DNA from: Bacteroidales bacterium
GTDB taxonomy: Bacteria > Bacteroidota > Bacteroidia > Bacteroidales > WCHB1-69
Length of the DNA stretch: 64,000 bases
Assembly (NCBI GenBank): GCA_024685175.1
Contig: JAIKWD010000012.1
Location: 144,694 to 208,693 of the forward strand
Direction: 5' to 3'
In this document: piece by piece, positions 33,626 to 41,832 of the stretch
How the letters are laid out: every line of letters begins with the position of its first letter
Numbering within the stretch: position 1 is the stretch's first letter
The notes under the pieces: model-generated
Told to the model about the DNA's origin: nothing
The model's input: the letters and a program-made list of their open reading frames with translations, nothing else
Database searches by the model: none
Program-made: the position numbers and the translations under genes

Positions 33626-36600
33626 CTAATTCCTAATTATCCTCACCGGCCCCATCAGTCCTGAGGGCAACAACGGTGCGTCCGCATTGTAGAAACGAAC
33701 GGGTGTGTAGGTGTATCTTTTCACGCAGTCGGGCTGCTGGTCGCCGATGATGCGGTTCACCCACAAATTGGCCACCCTGATTTCCAAATCGTTGATGCCT
33801 TCCTTGGCAAACTCTGTGATGTCCACGCAGTAGGGCGCGTGCCACAGCGTAGCCACCTCCCTCCCATTGACGAACACCTGCGCCATACACCCCACATTGC
33901 CCAAATCCAGGACGATTTTTTGTTGTGGTAGAGACACAATGCATTGTGTCTCTACACGGTTGTTCACGGATATTTCAAACCGATTTGTATACACCGTCGT
34001 GCCGGAATAATACCGAATGCCAGGGTCGTCAGATTCGGTGTAGGAGATGAGATGGGGAAAAACCACCGAATCGGGACCGCCCCATTGCGGGTCGAAACGC
34101 ACCGTCCATGGGGTGGTGATGGTCTGAATTTGCGATGATGATGGTAGAGACGCACGGCCGTGCGTCTCTACGGGGGTGTTGCCGAACACCACGAAAAACG
34201 CATCCCACGGCATCATATCCAAATGAACCACCGTTTCATTTTCCAATATTTCGTAATCTACGGCCGCAACATCGCCCGTTTCTGGATTCCACAAGGTCGG
34301 TTTCAGTCCTCTAACACGGAACATTGCGTCGAAAGTGCGCGCCTCGTTCCGGCAGTTGCTCACCCAATAGATCTCGCAACTGTCCGTGGTGCGATGTACG
34401 AAGCGCAGGTCGGCCATATCGTCAGCGTGAAAGTCGGGCGCGATATTTCGGAGCGCATCGGCGATGCTCTGCTTCGATTCATCAATGATGGGAGCACCTT
34501 GTTGTCTCAGCACTTCCAGTTTCTGTTTCACAGGTTCTGAAAAGTGACGGCACTTATCGCTGATAATCATGATTTTATACCTTGCACCTGACGGGGTGGT
34601 GAAATAGTGTCCGTCGTATGTGATGAGGTCGAACAGGGCATTCTTGTTGAGGTAGTCGAAATTGTAACCGGTGGGTATGGCGGGGTGCTGGTGGGCAAAG
34701 AGACTGGTGATGGCGTCGTCCTCGCCGTAGTAATAGAGAATGTCGGCCACATTGCGGCCCTGCTGGAGCATGTAGCTGCTGCGAGCGAGGTAGTCAGTCC
34801 AGCATTTGGCCATCTCGGCCCAGGTCTCGTGGCGGTTGAACCATTGGCCGTAGCCCATCAATCCCAGTCCGGGACGTTTGTTATCGATGGGTTGGTGTGC
34901 ACTCTCGTGGATCACAAAACGGTTCACGCCAGAGGCCATCTCCAAGTCGGCGGTGGGCATGAGGTTGCCAGGATAGTAACTGTATGCACCGCCCGACCAG
35001 CCGTTGGCGGTCATTGACTCGCACGCCACTATGTTCTTACCATAGAGGTGCGCCACTGATGCCGATTCACGGATATCGCTCTGCGCCATCGTAGTTGAGG
35101 AGTTATCATAGATAGCACCTTCGGGGATGGTCCACATCGCCGCCATCGGAATGTCGGCCTGGCATTTCACAGACATGCCGTCAGCCAAGTAGAGTCGCCC
35201 GTTCTCGTGTGCCTCGAAGTAAGTCTCCATGCCGTGTTTATGGGCGATGCGTGCGGCGTTCTCATACATGTTCTCTTGGATCAGTTCGCCGATGGTGGTG
35301 CGCCAATCGAAGAGAAACTTCTCACTTTGTTCCGCACCACCCACAATGCACCCTGTCAACACGGGCATCCACGGCAGCAGGCTGTAGCCGCGCCGCCGCT
35401 CGAACTCCTGCGCCATGGTCGGCAACCAAGTCTCCCAACCAGCTTCGTAACTATCGATGAGCAAATAGTGAAGTCCACGAGTGCCCATCAATTCGCCGGC
35501 GGCGTCTTTATAGAGGTTGAGATAATACTCCATAAAGTCAGAGAAGGCCTCCCCGTCAATTTTGGAGACCTCCAATCCTGTGGCTTCCTTGGATGCGGGG
35601 TGGTTCTGCTTGCCCGTTAGCGTATAGCCAAAGCGGTAGATGGTCCAATCGCCCTTGGGTGCTCGCCAAGTCAAGGTGCCGTCGGGAGCCATGTATTCCG
35701 TGATGTCAAGGACATCGGAAAGCGGCACCGCATCGGCATCCGCCGGGGTGGAGTGCTCCATCAGGTCGGAGGGCGTAGCGAAGCCCGCCTTCTCCTCGGC
35801 ATGGTCGATGCGCGAAGCGGTGTAGAGTTTCAACTTGGGCGTGACTTTGGGTGGCTCGTCAAACACAATGCGGAAAAACTTGGCCGTGGTGGTCGGTATG
35901 TCGATGGTTTGCCACTCGATGCTGCCGTGGGGAATGCCGCAGATACGACGGTATGTCTTTCCATCGTCGCTCACTTCCAGCCACTTGGTGACGGGTGCAG
36001 GTTGCGCCGCCCAGATGCTGCGCCGACTGCCATCGTTGATGCTCAATGCCTTGATGGTTTGAGGTTTCTTGAATCGAATTTGGATTGTATCTGTTTGTGC
36101 TTGTCTGGAATCTCTCATGGAAAATCCAGTGCCCATGGTGGATATAGTCTTGTCGGCCGGATTATTGCGGATGGCAATAACGTATGTATCTTTATACCAA
36201 TTGTTTGTTGCGGTAGGTTCAGGTAGTGAAATCTGAAAATGCGCGCATTCGTCTCCTCGCTTTTTTTTTCTGTCGGGGATGCGAGTCTCTGTCCATACCA
36301 ACTTTTTCATCGCCTGTTCGGGCTTGACCCATGGGCCACCTGTATTGCTCCAGCCCGGACAACTGGCCACAGCCACTTCCATGCCTAGCGAGTCGGCCAG
36401 TGCGACGGCATAGCAGAAATGTTCCTTCCACTCGGGCGACATATAAACCAACCGGTTTTTCACAATGGGTTCAGATCCAACGCCCGCCTCAAAGCAGTGG
36501 AATCCTCCTATGCCCACACGGTGCATCCATTCGAGGTCCTTGCGGATGCCATCTTTGGTGACGTTGCCGTCCATCCAGTGCCACCACACGCAGGGACGGG

Positions 36601-36697
36601 CTTCTTGTGGTGGGACTTGGAAACCTCGCTGCAAGTCCTGCCCCACTATCGATATAACGATAAAGAGGAGTAAGATAGCAAGGTAGAAGCGTTTCAT
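33626..36697 (-). CDS. GH106-like glycoside hydrolase carrying two in-frame palindromic repeats
   Basis: 1023 residues with signal peptide (about 1-19). The N-terminus ARPCVWWHWMDGNVTKDGIR and the VASCPGWSNTGGPWV segment are hallmarks of GH106-type alpha-L-rhamnosidases; the C-terminal beta-sandwich ends NLWVNRIIGDQQP and LLPSGLMGPVRIIRN. Activity on rhamnose-containing pectin or gum oligomers is the best guess, although this group also includes untested relatives. Two 28-bp palindromes (33928, 34144) lie in linkers before and within the C-terminal sandwich and encode VETQCIVSLPQ near residue 915 and VETHGRASLPS near residue 843. The reading frame is intact. It lies 12 bases downstream of the C69 gene. 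Confidence 0.88.
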   Translation of the reverse strand: MKRFYLAILLLFIVISIVGQDLQRGFQVPPQEARPCVWWHWMDGNVTKDGIRKDLEWMHRVGIGGFHCFEAGVGSEPIVKNRLVYMSPEWKEHFCYAVALADSLGMEVAVASCPGWSNTGGPWVKPEQAMKKLVWTETRIPDRKKKRGDECAHFQISLPEPTATNNWYKDTYVIAIRNNPADKTISTMGTGFSMRDSRQAQTDTIQIRFKKPQTIKALSINDGSRRSIWAAQPAPVTKWLEVSDDGKTYRRICGIPHGSIEWQTIDIPTTTAKFFRIVFDEPPKVTPKLKLYTASRIDHAEEKAGFATPSDLMEHSTPADADAVPLSDVLDITEYMAPDGTLTWRAPKGDWTIYRFGYTLTGKQNHPASKEATGLEVSKIDGEAFSDFMEYYLNLYKDAAGELMGTRGLHYLLIDSYEAGWETWLPTMAQEFERRRGYSLLPWMPVLTGCIVGGAEQSEKFLFDWRTTIGELIQENMYENAARIAHKHGMETYFEAHENGRLYLADGMSVKCQADIPMAAMWTIPEGAIYDNSSTTMAQSDIRESASVAHLYGKNIVACESMTANGWSGGAYSYYPGNLMPTADLEMASGVNRFVIHESAHQPIDNKRPGLGLMGYGQWFNRHETWAEMAKCWTDYLARSSYMLQQGRNVADILYYYGEDDAITSLFAHQHPAIPTGYNFDYLNKNALFDLITYDGHYFTTPSGARYKIMIISDKCRHFSEPVKQKLEVLRQQGAPIIDESKQSIADALRNIAPDFHADDMADLRFVHRTTDSCEIYWVSNCRNEARTFDAMFRVRGLKPTLWNPETGDVAAVDYEILENETVVHLDMMPWDAFFVVFGNTPVETHGRASLPSSSQIQTITTPWTVRFDPQWGGPDSVVFPHLISYTESDDPGIRYYSGTTVYTNRFEISVNNRVETQCIVSLPQQKIVLDLGNVGCMAQVFVNGREVATLWHAPYCVDITEFAKEGINDLEIRVANLWVNRIIGDQQPDCVKRYTYTPVRFYNADAPLLPSGLMGPVRIIRN
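33928..33955. repeat. Perfect 28-bp palindrome in frame in the GH106-like gene, copy 1
   Basis: One arm is GTAGAGACACAATG; the other is its exact complement with no spacer. On the coding strand it is read as part of RVETQCIVSLPQ. Confidence 0.9.
34144..34171. repeat. Perfect 28-bp palindrome in frame in the GH106-like gene, copy 2
   Basis: Arm GTAGAGACGCACGG with its exact complement. Same outer eight bases GTAGAGAC as copy 1 but a different centre. Read as VETHGRASLPS in the protein. Confidence 0.9.
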
Positions 36698-36709
36698 GTC
36701 AATTGCTTT

Positions 36710-38314
36710 TTAGAATCCCGTCCAGAACATCTCCCAGAACTTGTGCTCCATCTCTTCCCACGTCTGGCGAGTGGCGCCGGCAAAGTCGCTGGTGTATTGG
36801 TTGAGCATCTTCTGGGCTTCCTCTTTTTTGTTGTCGTTCAGTAATTTGACGGCCTGTTTCTCCAGGTCGGGCAACTCCTTGAAGGCCTTTTCCTCGTAGC
36901 GAGCTACGTTGCCCAGCAATAGTTTCTTCGTGGCGCCCCAACGAATCTGGGCCAGTTTGTTGGCCTTGCGATAATGCCACAACACGGCGTTTTCGTTATA
37001 GCCGAAGTGTCCGCAAACATTGAATCCCGCTGGTAAAGATGTCTCGCCGGCATAGATGGGGATGCGCGGACTTTGGCCTGGGTTCTCAAGGGAGAACCAG
37101 CACAGGCCTCCCACCTCATCAGGCAGCCAGCTGCGGCATTGGATGATGGTAGAGTAGGAGCACCACGACATTGCCACTCCTCTATAGAAGGTCACAGCGC
37201 CAGGTTTCAACATATTGTACATCGCCCGCTCGCTGCCGTCCATCCACGGATTGGCATTGGGGCAAACCACGGTGTCCGTAACAATTTGACCATCTTCGGT
37301 CTTGCGTTTTCTGGGATAAAGCAGATTTTGGGTCTGGTCCAGTTCGGGGCAACCTTCGTAATTGGCTCGGAACAGTTCCATCACCTTTTGCGGGGAGACC
37401 TTCTCATCGGGTTTGATAGAGAAGGGCAGTTCGTCGGCATCCAAGGCAAAATGTTTGGATGGGGCCAACTCGTTGAAAATGTACCACTCGCGCTCCTTGA
37501 AGTTCTTGTTTCCCGAATAGGATGACGGAAACGCCTTCCACCAAACAAAGTCGCCTTGGCCATCCCACAAGCCGTACTTCTTGGCCACCTTCTCGACGTT
37601 GTCGGAGCACATAAAAAAGTCTTTGTTCTTGCGGTCGAGTTTGCCGATGCGGGCCACGTTGCAGCTTACGGCCACTTCATCGTCGGGCACGCGCTGGGCC
37701 GCCCAGATGCCGCCGATCTTGTCGGGACCCTCGCCGAGGATCTCCATCTGCCACACCTCTTTCTTGTCGGCAATGGTGATGCACTCGCCACCATCGCCGT
37801 AGCCATATTTCTCCACCAACTCGCCGATGAGGCGGATGGCATCGCGGGCGTTGTCGCAGCGCTGTAAAGCCACGCGTTGCAACTCTTCGATGAGGAACAT
37901 ACCGTTCTCGTTCATCAGCGTGTCAGGACCAGAAAAGGTGCTCTCGCCCATAGCCAGTTGCTTTTCGTTCATACAGGGATAAGCCGTGTTCATATAGGCA
38001 TAGGTGTGCGCCACCTCGGGGATCTCGCCCGCCAACTTCACGTTTTCCATACTGTTGGGCGTGCTGGTGTGCATCGTGCCCTTGTATACTTTGTGCATTT
38101 CACCTTTTTCGTGATCGGCCGCTGGCTCCATCTTCACCCACGTGCGATATTTGGAATCACAAGTGTGCGAGGTGATGACGGACCCGTCCGTGGATGCCTT
38201 GCAGCCCACCATAATCGAAGTACAGTTGGCTCCCACCAACTCGGTCTCCTGCCCATAGGCAAAACCAATCAAAACACTGAAAAACAAGGTGATAAACAGT
38301 CGCATTCTTTTCAT
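36710..38314 (-). CDS. C69 family dipeptidase
   Basis: 534 residues from MKRMRLFITL; an earlier in-frame ATG lies at 38350 directly beside the promoter box and is rejected. Signal peptide (about 1-21, ending AYGQ). The Ntn-type nucleophile is Cys31 in GANCTSIMVG, followed by GCKASTDGSVITSHTCDS. It matches the secreted C69 (pepD-like) dipeptidases of Bacteroidota in length and in the later WGATKKLLLGNVARYE segment. Likely periplasmic dipeptide hydrolysis. It precedes the GH106-like gene in the same transcript. Confidence 0.9.
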   Translation of the reverse strand: MKRMRLFITLFFSVLIGFAYGQETELVGANCTSIMVGCKASTDGSVITSHTCDSKYRTWVKMEPAADHEKGEMHKVYKGTMHTSTPNSMENVKLAGEIPEVAHTYAYMNTAYPCMNEKQLAMGESTFSGPDTLMNENGMFLIEELQRVALQRCDNARDAIRLIGELVEKYGYGDGGECITIADKKEVWQMEILGEGPDKIGGIWAAQRVPDDEVAVSCNVARIGKLDRKNKDFFMCSDNVEKVAKKYGLWDGQGDFVWWKAFPSSYSGNKNFKEREWYIFNELAPSKHFALDADELPFSIKPDEKVSPQKVMELFRANYEGCPELDQTQNLLYPRKRKTEDGQIVTDTVVCPNANPWMDGSERAMYNMLKPGAVTFYRGVAMSWCSYSTIIQCRSWLPDEVGGLCWFSLENPGQSPRIPIYAGETSLPAGFNVCGHFGYNENAVLWHYRKANKLAQIRWGATKKLLLGNVARYEEKAFKELPDLEKQAVKLLNDNKKEEAQKMLNQYTSDFAGATRQTWEEMEHKFWEMFWTGF

Positions 38315-38338
38315 AAAAATCTTTTTAAATTGTAACGG

Positions 38339-38346
38339 CAAAAATA
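38339..38346 (-). promoter_or_regulatory. -7 box of the C69 dipeptidase gene
   Basis: TATTTTTG on the minus strand, 24 bases ahead of the chosen start. Confidence 0.65.
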
Positions 38347-38360
38347 ACAAAAAACATAAA

Positions 38361-38407
38361 TGATTGACCGCCGACTACTGACTACTGACGATTGACTGCT
38401 GACCACT
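38361..38407. repeat. Heptad array between C69 and rpe promoters
   Basis: TGATTGA, CCGCCGA, CTACTGA, CTACTGA, CGATTGA, CTGCTGA and a partial CCACT. GA ends every unit; strict period 7. It fills the space between two divergent promoters. Confidence 0.8.
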
Positions 38408-38414
38408 TTTTTTG

Positions 38415-38422
38415 TATTTTTG
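38415..38422 (+). promoter_or_regulatory. -7 box of the rpe operon
   Basis: TATTTTTG after a T-run, 28 bases ahead of the rpe ATG. It excludes the ATG at 38412. Confidence 0.7.
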
Positions 38423-38450
38423 CAGCCTAATAGTAAAAACCATCCTCCCT

Positions 38451-39107
38451 ATGGACGTAAAACCCATCATTGCTCCTTCGCTTTTGTCCGCCGACTTCGG
38501 CAATTTGAAAAAAGACATCCAAATGTTGAACCGTTCCAAGGCCGACTGGATTCATTTGGACATTATGGACGGTGTGTTCGTACCGAATATCTCTTTCGGC
38601 ATTCCTGTCGTAAAGGCTGTACGCGCACTGTCAAAAAAGCCGTTGGACACACACTTGATGATTGTGCAGCCCGAACGGTACATCCACGCCTTTAAGGAGG
38701 CGGGTGCAGACATGCTGACCGTGCATTGGGAGGCCTGTACCCACCTGCACCGCACCATTTATCAGATCAAGGAAGAAGGAATGTTGGCGGGTGTGGCCCT
38801 CAACCCCCATACACCAGTGGCCGGGTTGGAGGACGTCATCAACGACCTGGATATGGTCCTCATTATGTCCGTAAACCCTGGCTTTGGCGGGCAGAAGTTC
38901 ATCCCACGCGCCCTTGACAAAATCAAGGCCTTGCGCGAGATGATCGACCGCAACGGTTCCGAAGCGCTCATCGAGGTGGATGGAGGCGTGTGCCGCGACA
39001 ACATCGCCGCCATTGTCAACGCAGGTGCAGATGCCTTGGTGGCCGGCAGCGCCGTGTTCAAGGCGGAGAACCCCCAAGAAGAAATATCCATTCTCAAAAA
39101 TATCTAG
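38451..39107 (+). CDS. rpe: Ribulose-phosphate 3-epimerase
   Basis: 218 residues, (beta/alpha)8 barrel. IAPSLLSADF, WIHLDIMDGVFVPNISFG, DTHLMI, MSVNPGFGGQKFIP and EVDGGVCRDN cover the metal-binding His/Asp residues and phosphate loop. It interconverts ribulose-5-phosphate and xylulose-5-phosphate in the cytosol. It leads a tight three-gene operon with a secreted SHOCT protein gene (6-base gap) and a sugar permease gene (8-base gap), which suggests a link to pentose or deoxy-sugar use. Confidence 0.96.
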   Translation: MDVKPIIAPSLLSADFGNLKKDIQMLNRSKADWIHLDIMDGVFVPNISFGIPVVKAVRALSKKPLDTHLMIVQPERYIHAFKEAGADMLTVHWEACTHLHRTIYQIKEEGMLAGVALNPHTPVAGLEDVINDLDMVLIMSVNPGFGGQKFIPRALDKIKALREMIDRNGSEALIEVDGGVCRDNIAAIVNAGADALVAGSAVFKAENPQEEISILKNI

Positions 39108-39113
39108 TAAAAA

Positions 39114-39740
39114 ATGAAAAAAACACTATTTTTTGCCATAGTAATGGCTTTTGTTTTCACTTCAATTGCCCAAACAGTTACGTATGATGATATTTTGGCT
39201 CAAAAATCAGCACTGGAACTGACGGGTAAGAAGGCCGGGGACAATATCACAAAGTATGTGGCTTCCAACGGCGAGACCTACACCATCGGATCCACGATCA
39301 CATACGGCATCCCTACAAATGGAAAATACTATGTGTATTTTATGGATGTGACTGGTAGTTGGTTAAATGTTTTAGGCGAAGAGGAAAACGCTTCCAGTTC
39401 AGAGCGAGCCCAAAACCAGGAACGTGCTGAACGTGTTGCGAACCGGAATGGCGGCGTAGCCACTATCAAGAAGATCCAGTGCCTTCCCATCGATATGGCC
39501 AACAAAAAGACTAGCGGGTGCAAAATATACCTCGTGTTGAACCGCGGTGGCATTGCCTGCACCAATTTCGAGGAAGCTCTGCAGACAGGCGAAGTTAGAA
39601 CCCCTATTTCTGCCGAGACGATGGCCTCCGAAGCCGCCATCCAGGAATTGAAGAAATGGAAGGAAAAACTCGACCTCCAAATCATCACCCAGGAAGAATA
39701 TGACGCCAAAAAGGCCGAATTAATGAAATACATCAAATAA
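39114..39740 (+). CDS. Secreted protein with C-terminal SHOCT-like motif
   Basis: 208 residues with signal peptide (1-19, ending SIAQ). The central part is polar without a known fold. The last 35 residues (IQELKKWKEKLDLQIITQEE followed by YDAKKAEL) form the short helical hairpin typical of SHOCT domains, which usually mediate oligomerisation. It lies between rpe and a sugar transporter gene with no real gaps. Function unknown. Confidence 0.75.
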   Translation: MKKTLFFAIVMAFVFTSIAQTVTYDDILAQKSALELTGKKAGDNITKYVASNGETYTIGSTITYGIPTNGKYYVYFMDVTGSWLNVLGEEENASSSERAQNQERAERVANRNGGVATIKKIQCLPIDMANKKTSGCKIYLVLNRGGIACTNFEEALQTGEVRTPISAETMASEAAIQELKKWKEKLDLQIITQEEYDAKKAELMKYIK

Positions 39741-39748
39741 CAATTCCT

Positions 39749-41002
39749 ATGACTGAAAATAAAAAAAGCACCGCCTATAGTATGTTCGTGATAGGCGCCT
39801 TGTTCTTTGTGTTCGGCTTCGTCACTTGGCTGAACAACATCTTGATTCCTTATATGAAGACCTCCTGCGAACTCACCTCGCAGGTGCAGGCCTATTTAGT
39901 GCCGTTCGCCTTCTACATCGCCTATTTCGTGATGTCCATTCCTTCTTCTTTCGTGCTGAAGAAAACGGGTTACGGCAATGGTATGGCCTTGGGCTTGATC
40001 ATTATGGCCATCGGCTGTATGTTGTTCGTGCCAGGCGCACGCCTGCGTAGTTACACCATCTTTTTGATTGGATTGTTCATCCAAGGCATCGGTCTATCGC
40101 TGTTGCAGACGGCCAGCAATCCCTATGTGACCGTCATCGGTCCGGTGGAGTCGGCAGCCCGTCGTATGAGCATTATGGGTGTATGCAATAAACTCGCCGG
40201 AATGGTGGGTATTCTCATCCTCTACAATGCCTTGTTCTCCGGCAAGGAACATCTCTTCGAGCAAATCAACGCGATGTCGGCTGGTCCTGAGAAAGAGGCC
40301 CTGCTGCAACAACTCTCCAATGGCGTAATCCTACCCTACATCATTATGACCGCTGTGCTCATCGCCTTGGTCATCTTCGTAAAATTGGCGCATCTACCTG
40401 AAATACAATTGGAAGAGAACAAGGATTCCAGCAAGAAGACCAGCATATTCAGCTATCCGTATCTGTGGCTCGGCATCTTGGCCATCTTCTTCTATGTGGG
40501 CGCAGAGGTCATAGCCATCGACACACTGATACCTTATGGCAACTACTACAACATCCCGACCGAAGTATCGCACTATTTCGGTGTTTATGCCTTGATTGCC
40601 TTGTTGATCGGCTATTTCTGTGGCATCATCTTCGTTCCGAAGGTCATCTCACAGCGCAACGCACTCATCGTCCAGCTCTGTCTGGCCGTGTTGTTGGTGA
40701 TTGTTGCACTCTGCACTAAGGGCATCTTCTCCATCGTCGCCATCATCTGTCTGAGTTTCGCACACGCCATTATGTGGCCCGCCATCTGGCCGCTGAGCAT
40801 CCACGATTTGGGTGAACATACCGAGTTCGGCTCCGCTTTGCTCATTATGGCCATCGCCGGTGGCGCCGTGATGCCGCTGATTTATGGCAAGATTGCCGAT
40901 GTGGTCAACCCGCACGCCGCGTACGCTCTGCTTTTCGTGAGTTACGCGTACATCCTGTATTTCGCAACGGTGGGATGTAAGATTACGAGGAAGAGAGTAT
41001 GA
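39749..41002 (+). CDS. FucP-type sugar MFS permease
   Basis: 417 residues with 12 predicted membrane helices. The N-terminus VIGALFFVFGFVTWLNNILI and helix 4-5 segment IQGIGLSLLQTASNPYVTV, with the later AEVIAIDTLIPYGN and LSFAHAIMWPAIWPLSI, place it in the fucose/glucose/galactose:H+ symporter group. Sugar specificity cannot be read from sequence. Last gene of the rpe operon. Confidence 0.9.
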   Translation: MTENKKSTAYSMFVIGALFFVFGFVTWLNNILIPYMKTSCELTSQVQAYLVPFAFYIAYFVMSIPSSFVLKKTGYGNGMALGLIIMAIGCMLFVPGARLRSYTIFLIGLFIQGIGLSLLQTASNPYVTVIGPVESAARRMSIMGVCNKLAGMVGILILYNALFSGKEHLFEQINAMSAGPEKEALLQQLSNGVILPYIIMTAVLIALVIFVKLAHLPEIQLEENKDSSKKTSIFSYPYLWLGILAIFFYVGAEVIAIDTLIPYGNYYNIPTEVSHYFGVYALIALLIGYFCGIIFVPKVISQRNALIVQLCLAVLLVIVALCTKGIFSIVAIICLSFAHAIMWPAIWPLSIHDLGEHTEFGSALLIMAIAGGAVMPLIYGKIADVVNPHAAYALLFVSYAYILYFATVGCKITRKRV

Positions 41003-41038
41003 GGGGTACATGGGGGAAGGAATGAAGGGGAGATTGGA

Positions 41039-41108
41039 GCTATAAACGATGAGCTATGACGTTGAACTATGAACCAAAGACTACTGTCTAATGGCCAATA
41101 GCTAATCA
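41039..41108. repeat. Ten-unit heptad array in the convergent 41-kb intergenic region
   Basis: Units GCTATAA, ACGATGA, GCTATGA, CGTTGAA, CTATGAA, CCAAAGA, CTACTGT, CTAATGG, CCAATAG, CTAATCA. The longest array in the window, between the 3' ends of two convergent genes with no promoter nearby. Confidence 0.75.
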
Positions 41109-41134
41109 CCGGCAATTATCGTATAATAGACTAC

Positions 41135-41746
41135 CTACATTGTATATCGCACACCGAAATTCACACTCCAGTCCACGTAGTGGAGCAGCGGGCCGCCGGA
41201 TTCATAGAATAGCAACCCATAGCCGGGCCTGACATCCAATTGCAATGTGACGGGAGCGTTGAATTTATATTCCAGTCCCAGAAGCACATTGGTGCCAAAC
41301 TTACCAAACGGCGTGTTATAAAAAAGCATAAAAGAGTGATTTTCGTAAAAAATACGATCATCGGTGTAACCATATCCACGATACCAGTTATAACCCAAAC
41401 TGACGCCACCGCCAACCATACCATACAAACCTTTCGCAAAATGACCCTCATATACGAAGTTAGGATTTAATTCCAAAGTCCAGATATTGATAGGACTGAA
41501 TTTACTGATAACATTATAATCTGGACCATAAACAGTGTATTTTCCCCAGTTCATGCAGCTCGTTGTAGTTGTGATTTTTGTTCCAAGGTCAACCTGTAGG
41601 GCAAAATGATCCGTTATAAATGTCTTGTATGAAAGGGCTTGCATATTGCCAAACGACACGCCCACACTATGTTTGTAGGGCGCTTGAGCCTGTAGTGTGA
41701 ACAGCATTCCGAAAAAAACCGTAATAATTAAAATTTTCTTTTTCAT
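41135..41746 (-). CDS. Small outer-membrane beta-barrel protein
   Basis: 203 residues with signal peptide (about 1-22, ending LQAQ). The body is a series of alternating amphipathic strands rich in Tyr, Phe and Gly (VSFGNMQALSYK, YGMVGGGVSLGYNWYRGYGY, GTNVLLGLEYKF, VNFGVRYTM), the pattern of an OmpW/OmpX-size barrel of about eight strands. No enzymatic motif. The start has no clear TAnnTTTG promoter in the AT-rich 86-base gap upstream. Confidence 0.75.
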   Translation of the reverse strand: MKKKILIITVFFGMLFTLQAQAPYKHSVGVSFGNMQALSYKTFITDHFALQVDLGTKITTTTSCMNWGKYTVYGPDYNVISKFSPINIWTLELNPNFVYEGHFAKGLYGMVGGGVSLGYNWYRGYGYTDDRIFYENHSFMLFYNTPFGKFGTNVLLGLEYKFNAPVTLQLDVRPGYGLLFYESGGPLLHYVDWSVNFGVRYTM

Positions 41747-41832
41747 AATTTTTTGTCAATAGTTAAAAAAAATAATTACAAATAAAAAATCATATTATTT
41801 AACGGAATTTTTCTGAATATATTGCCAAATTA

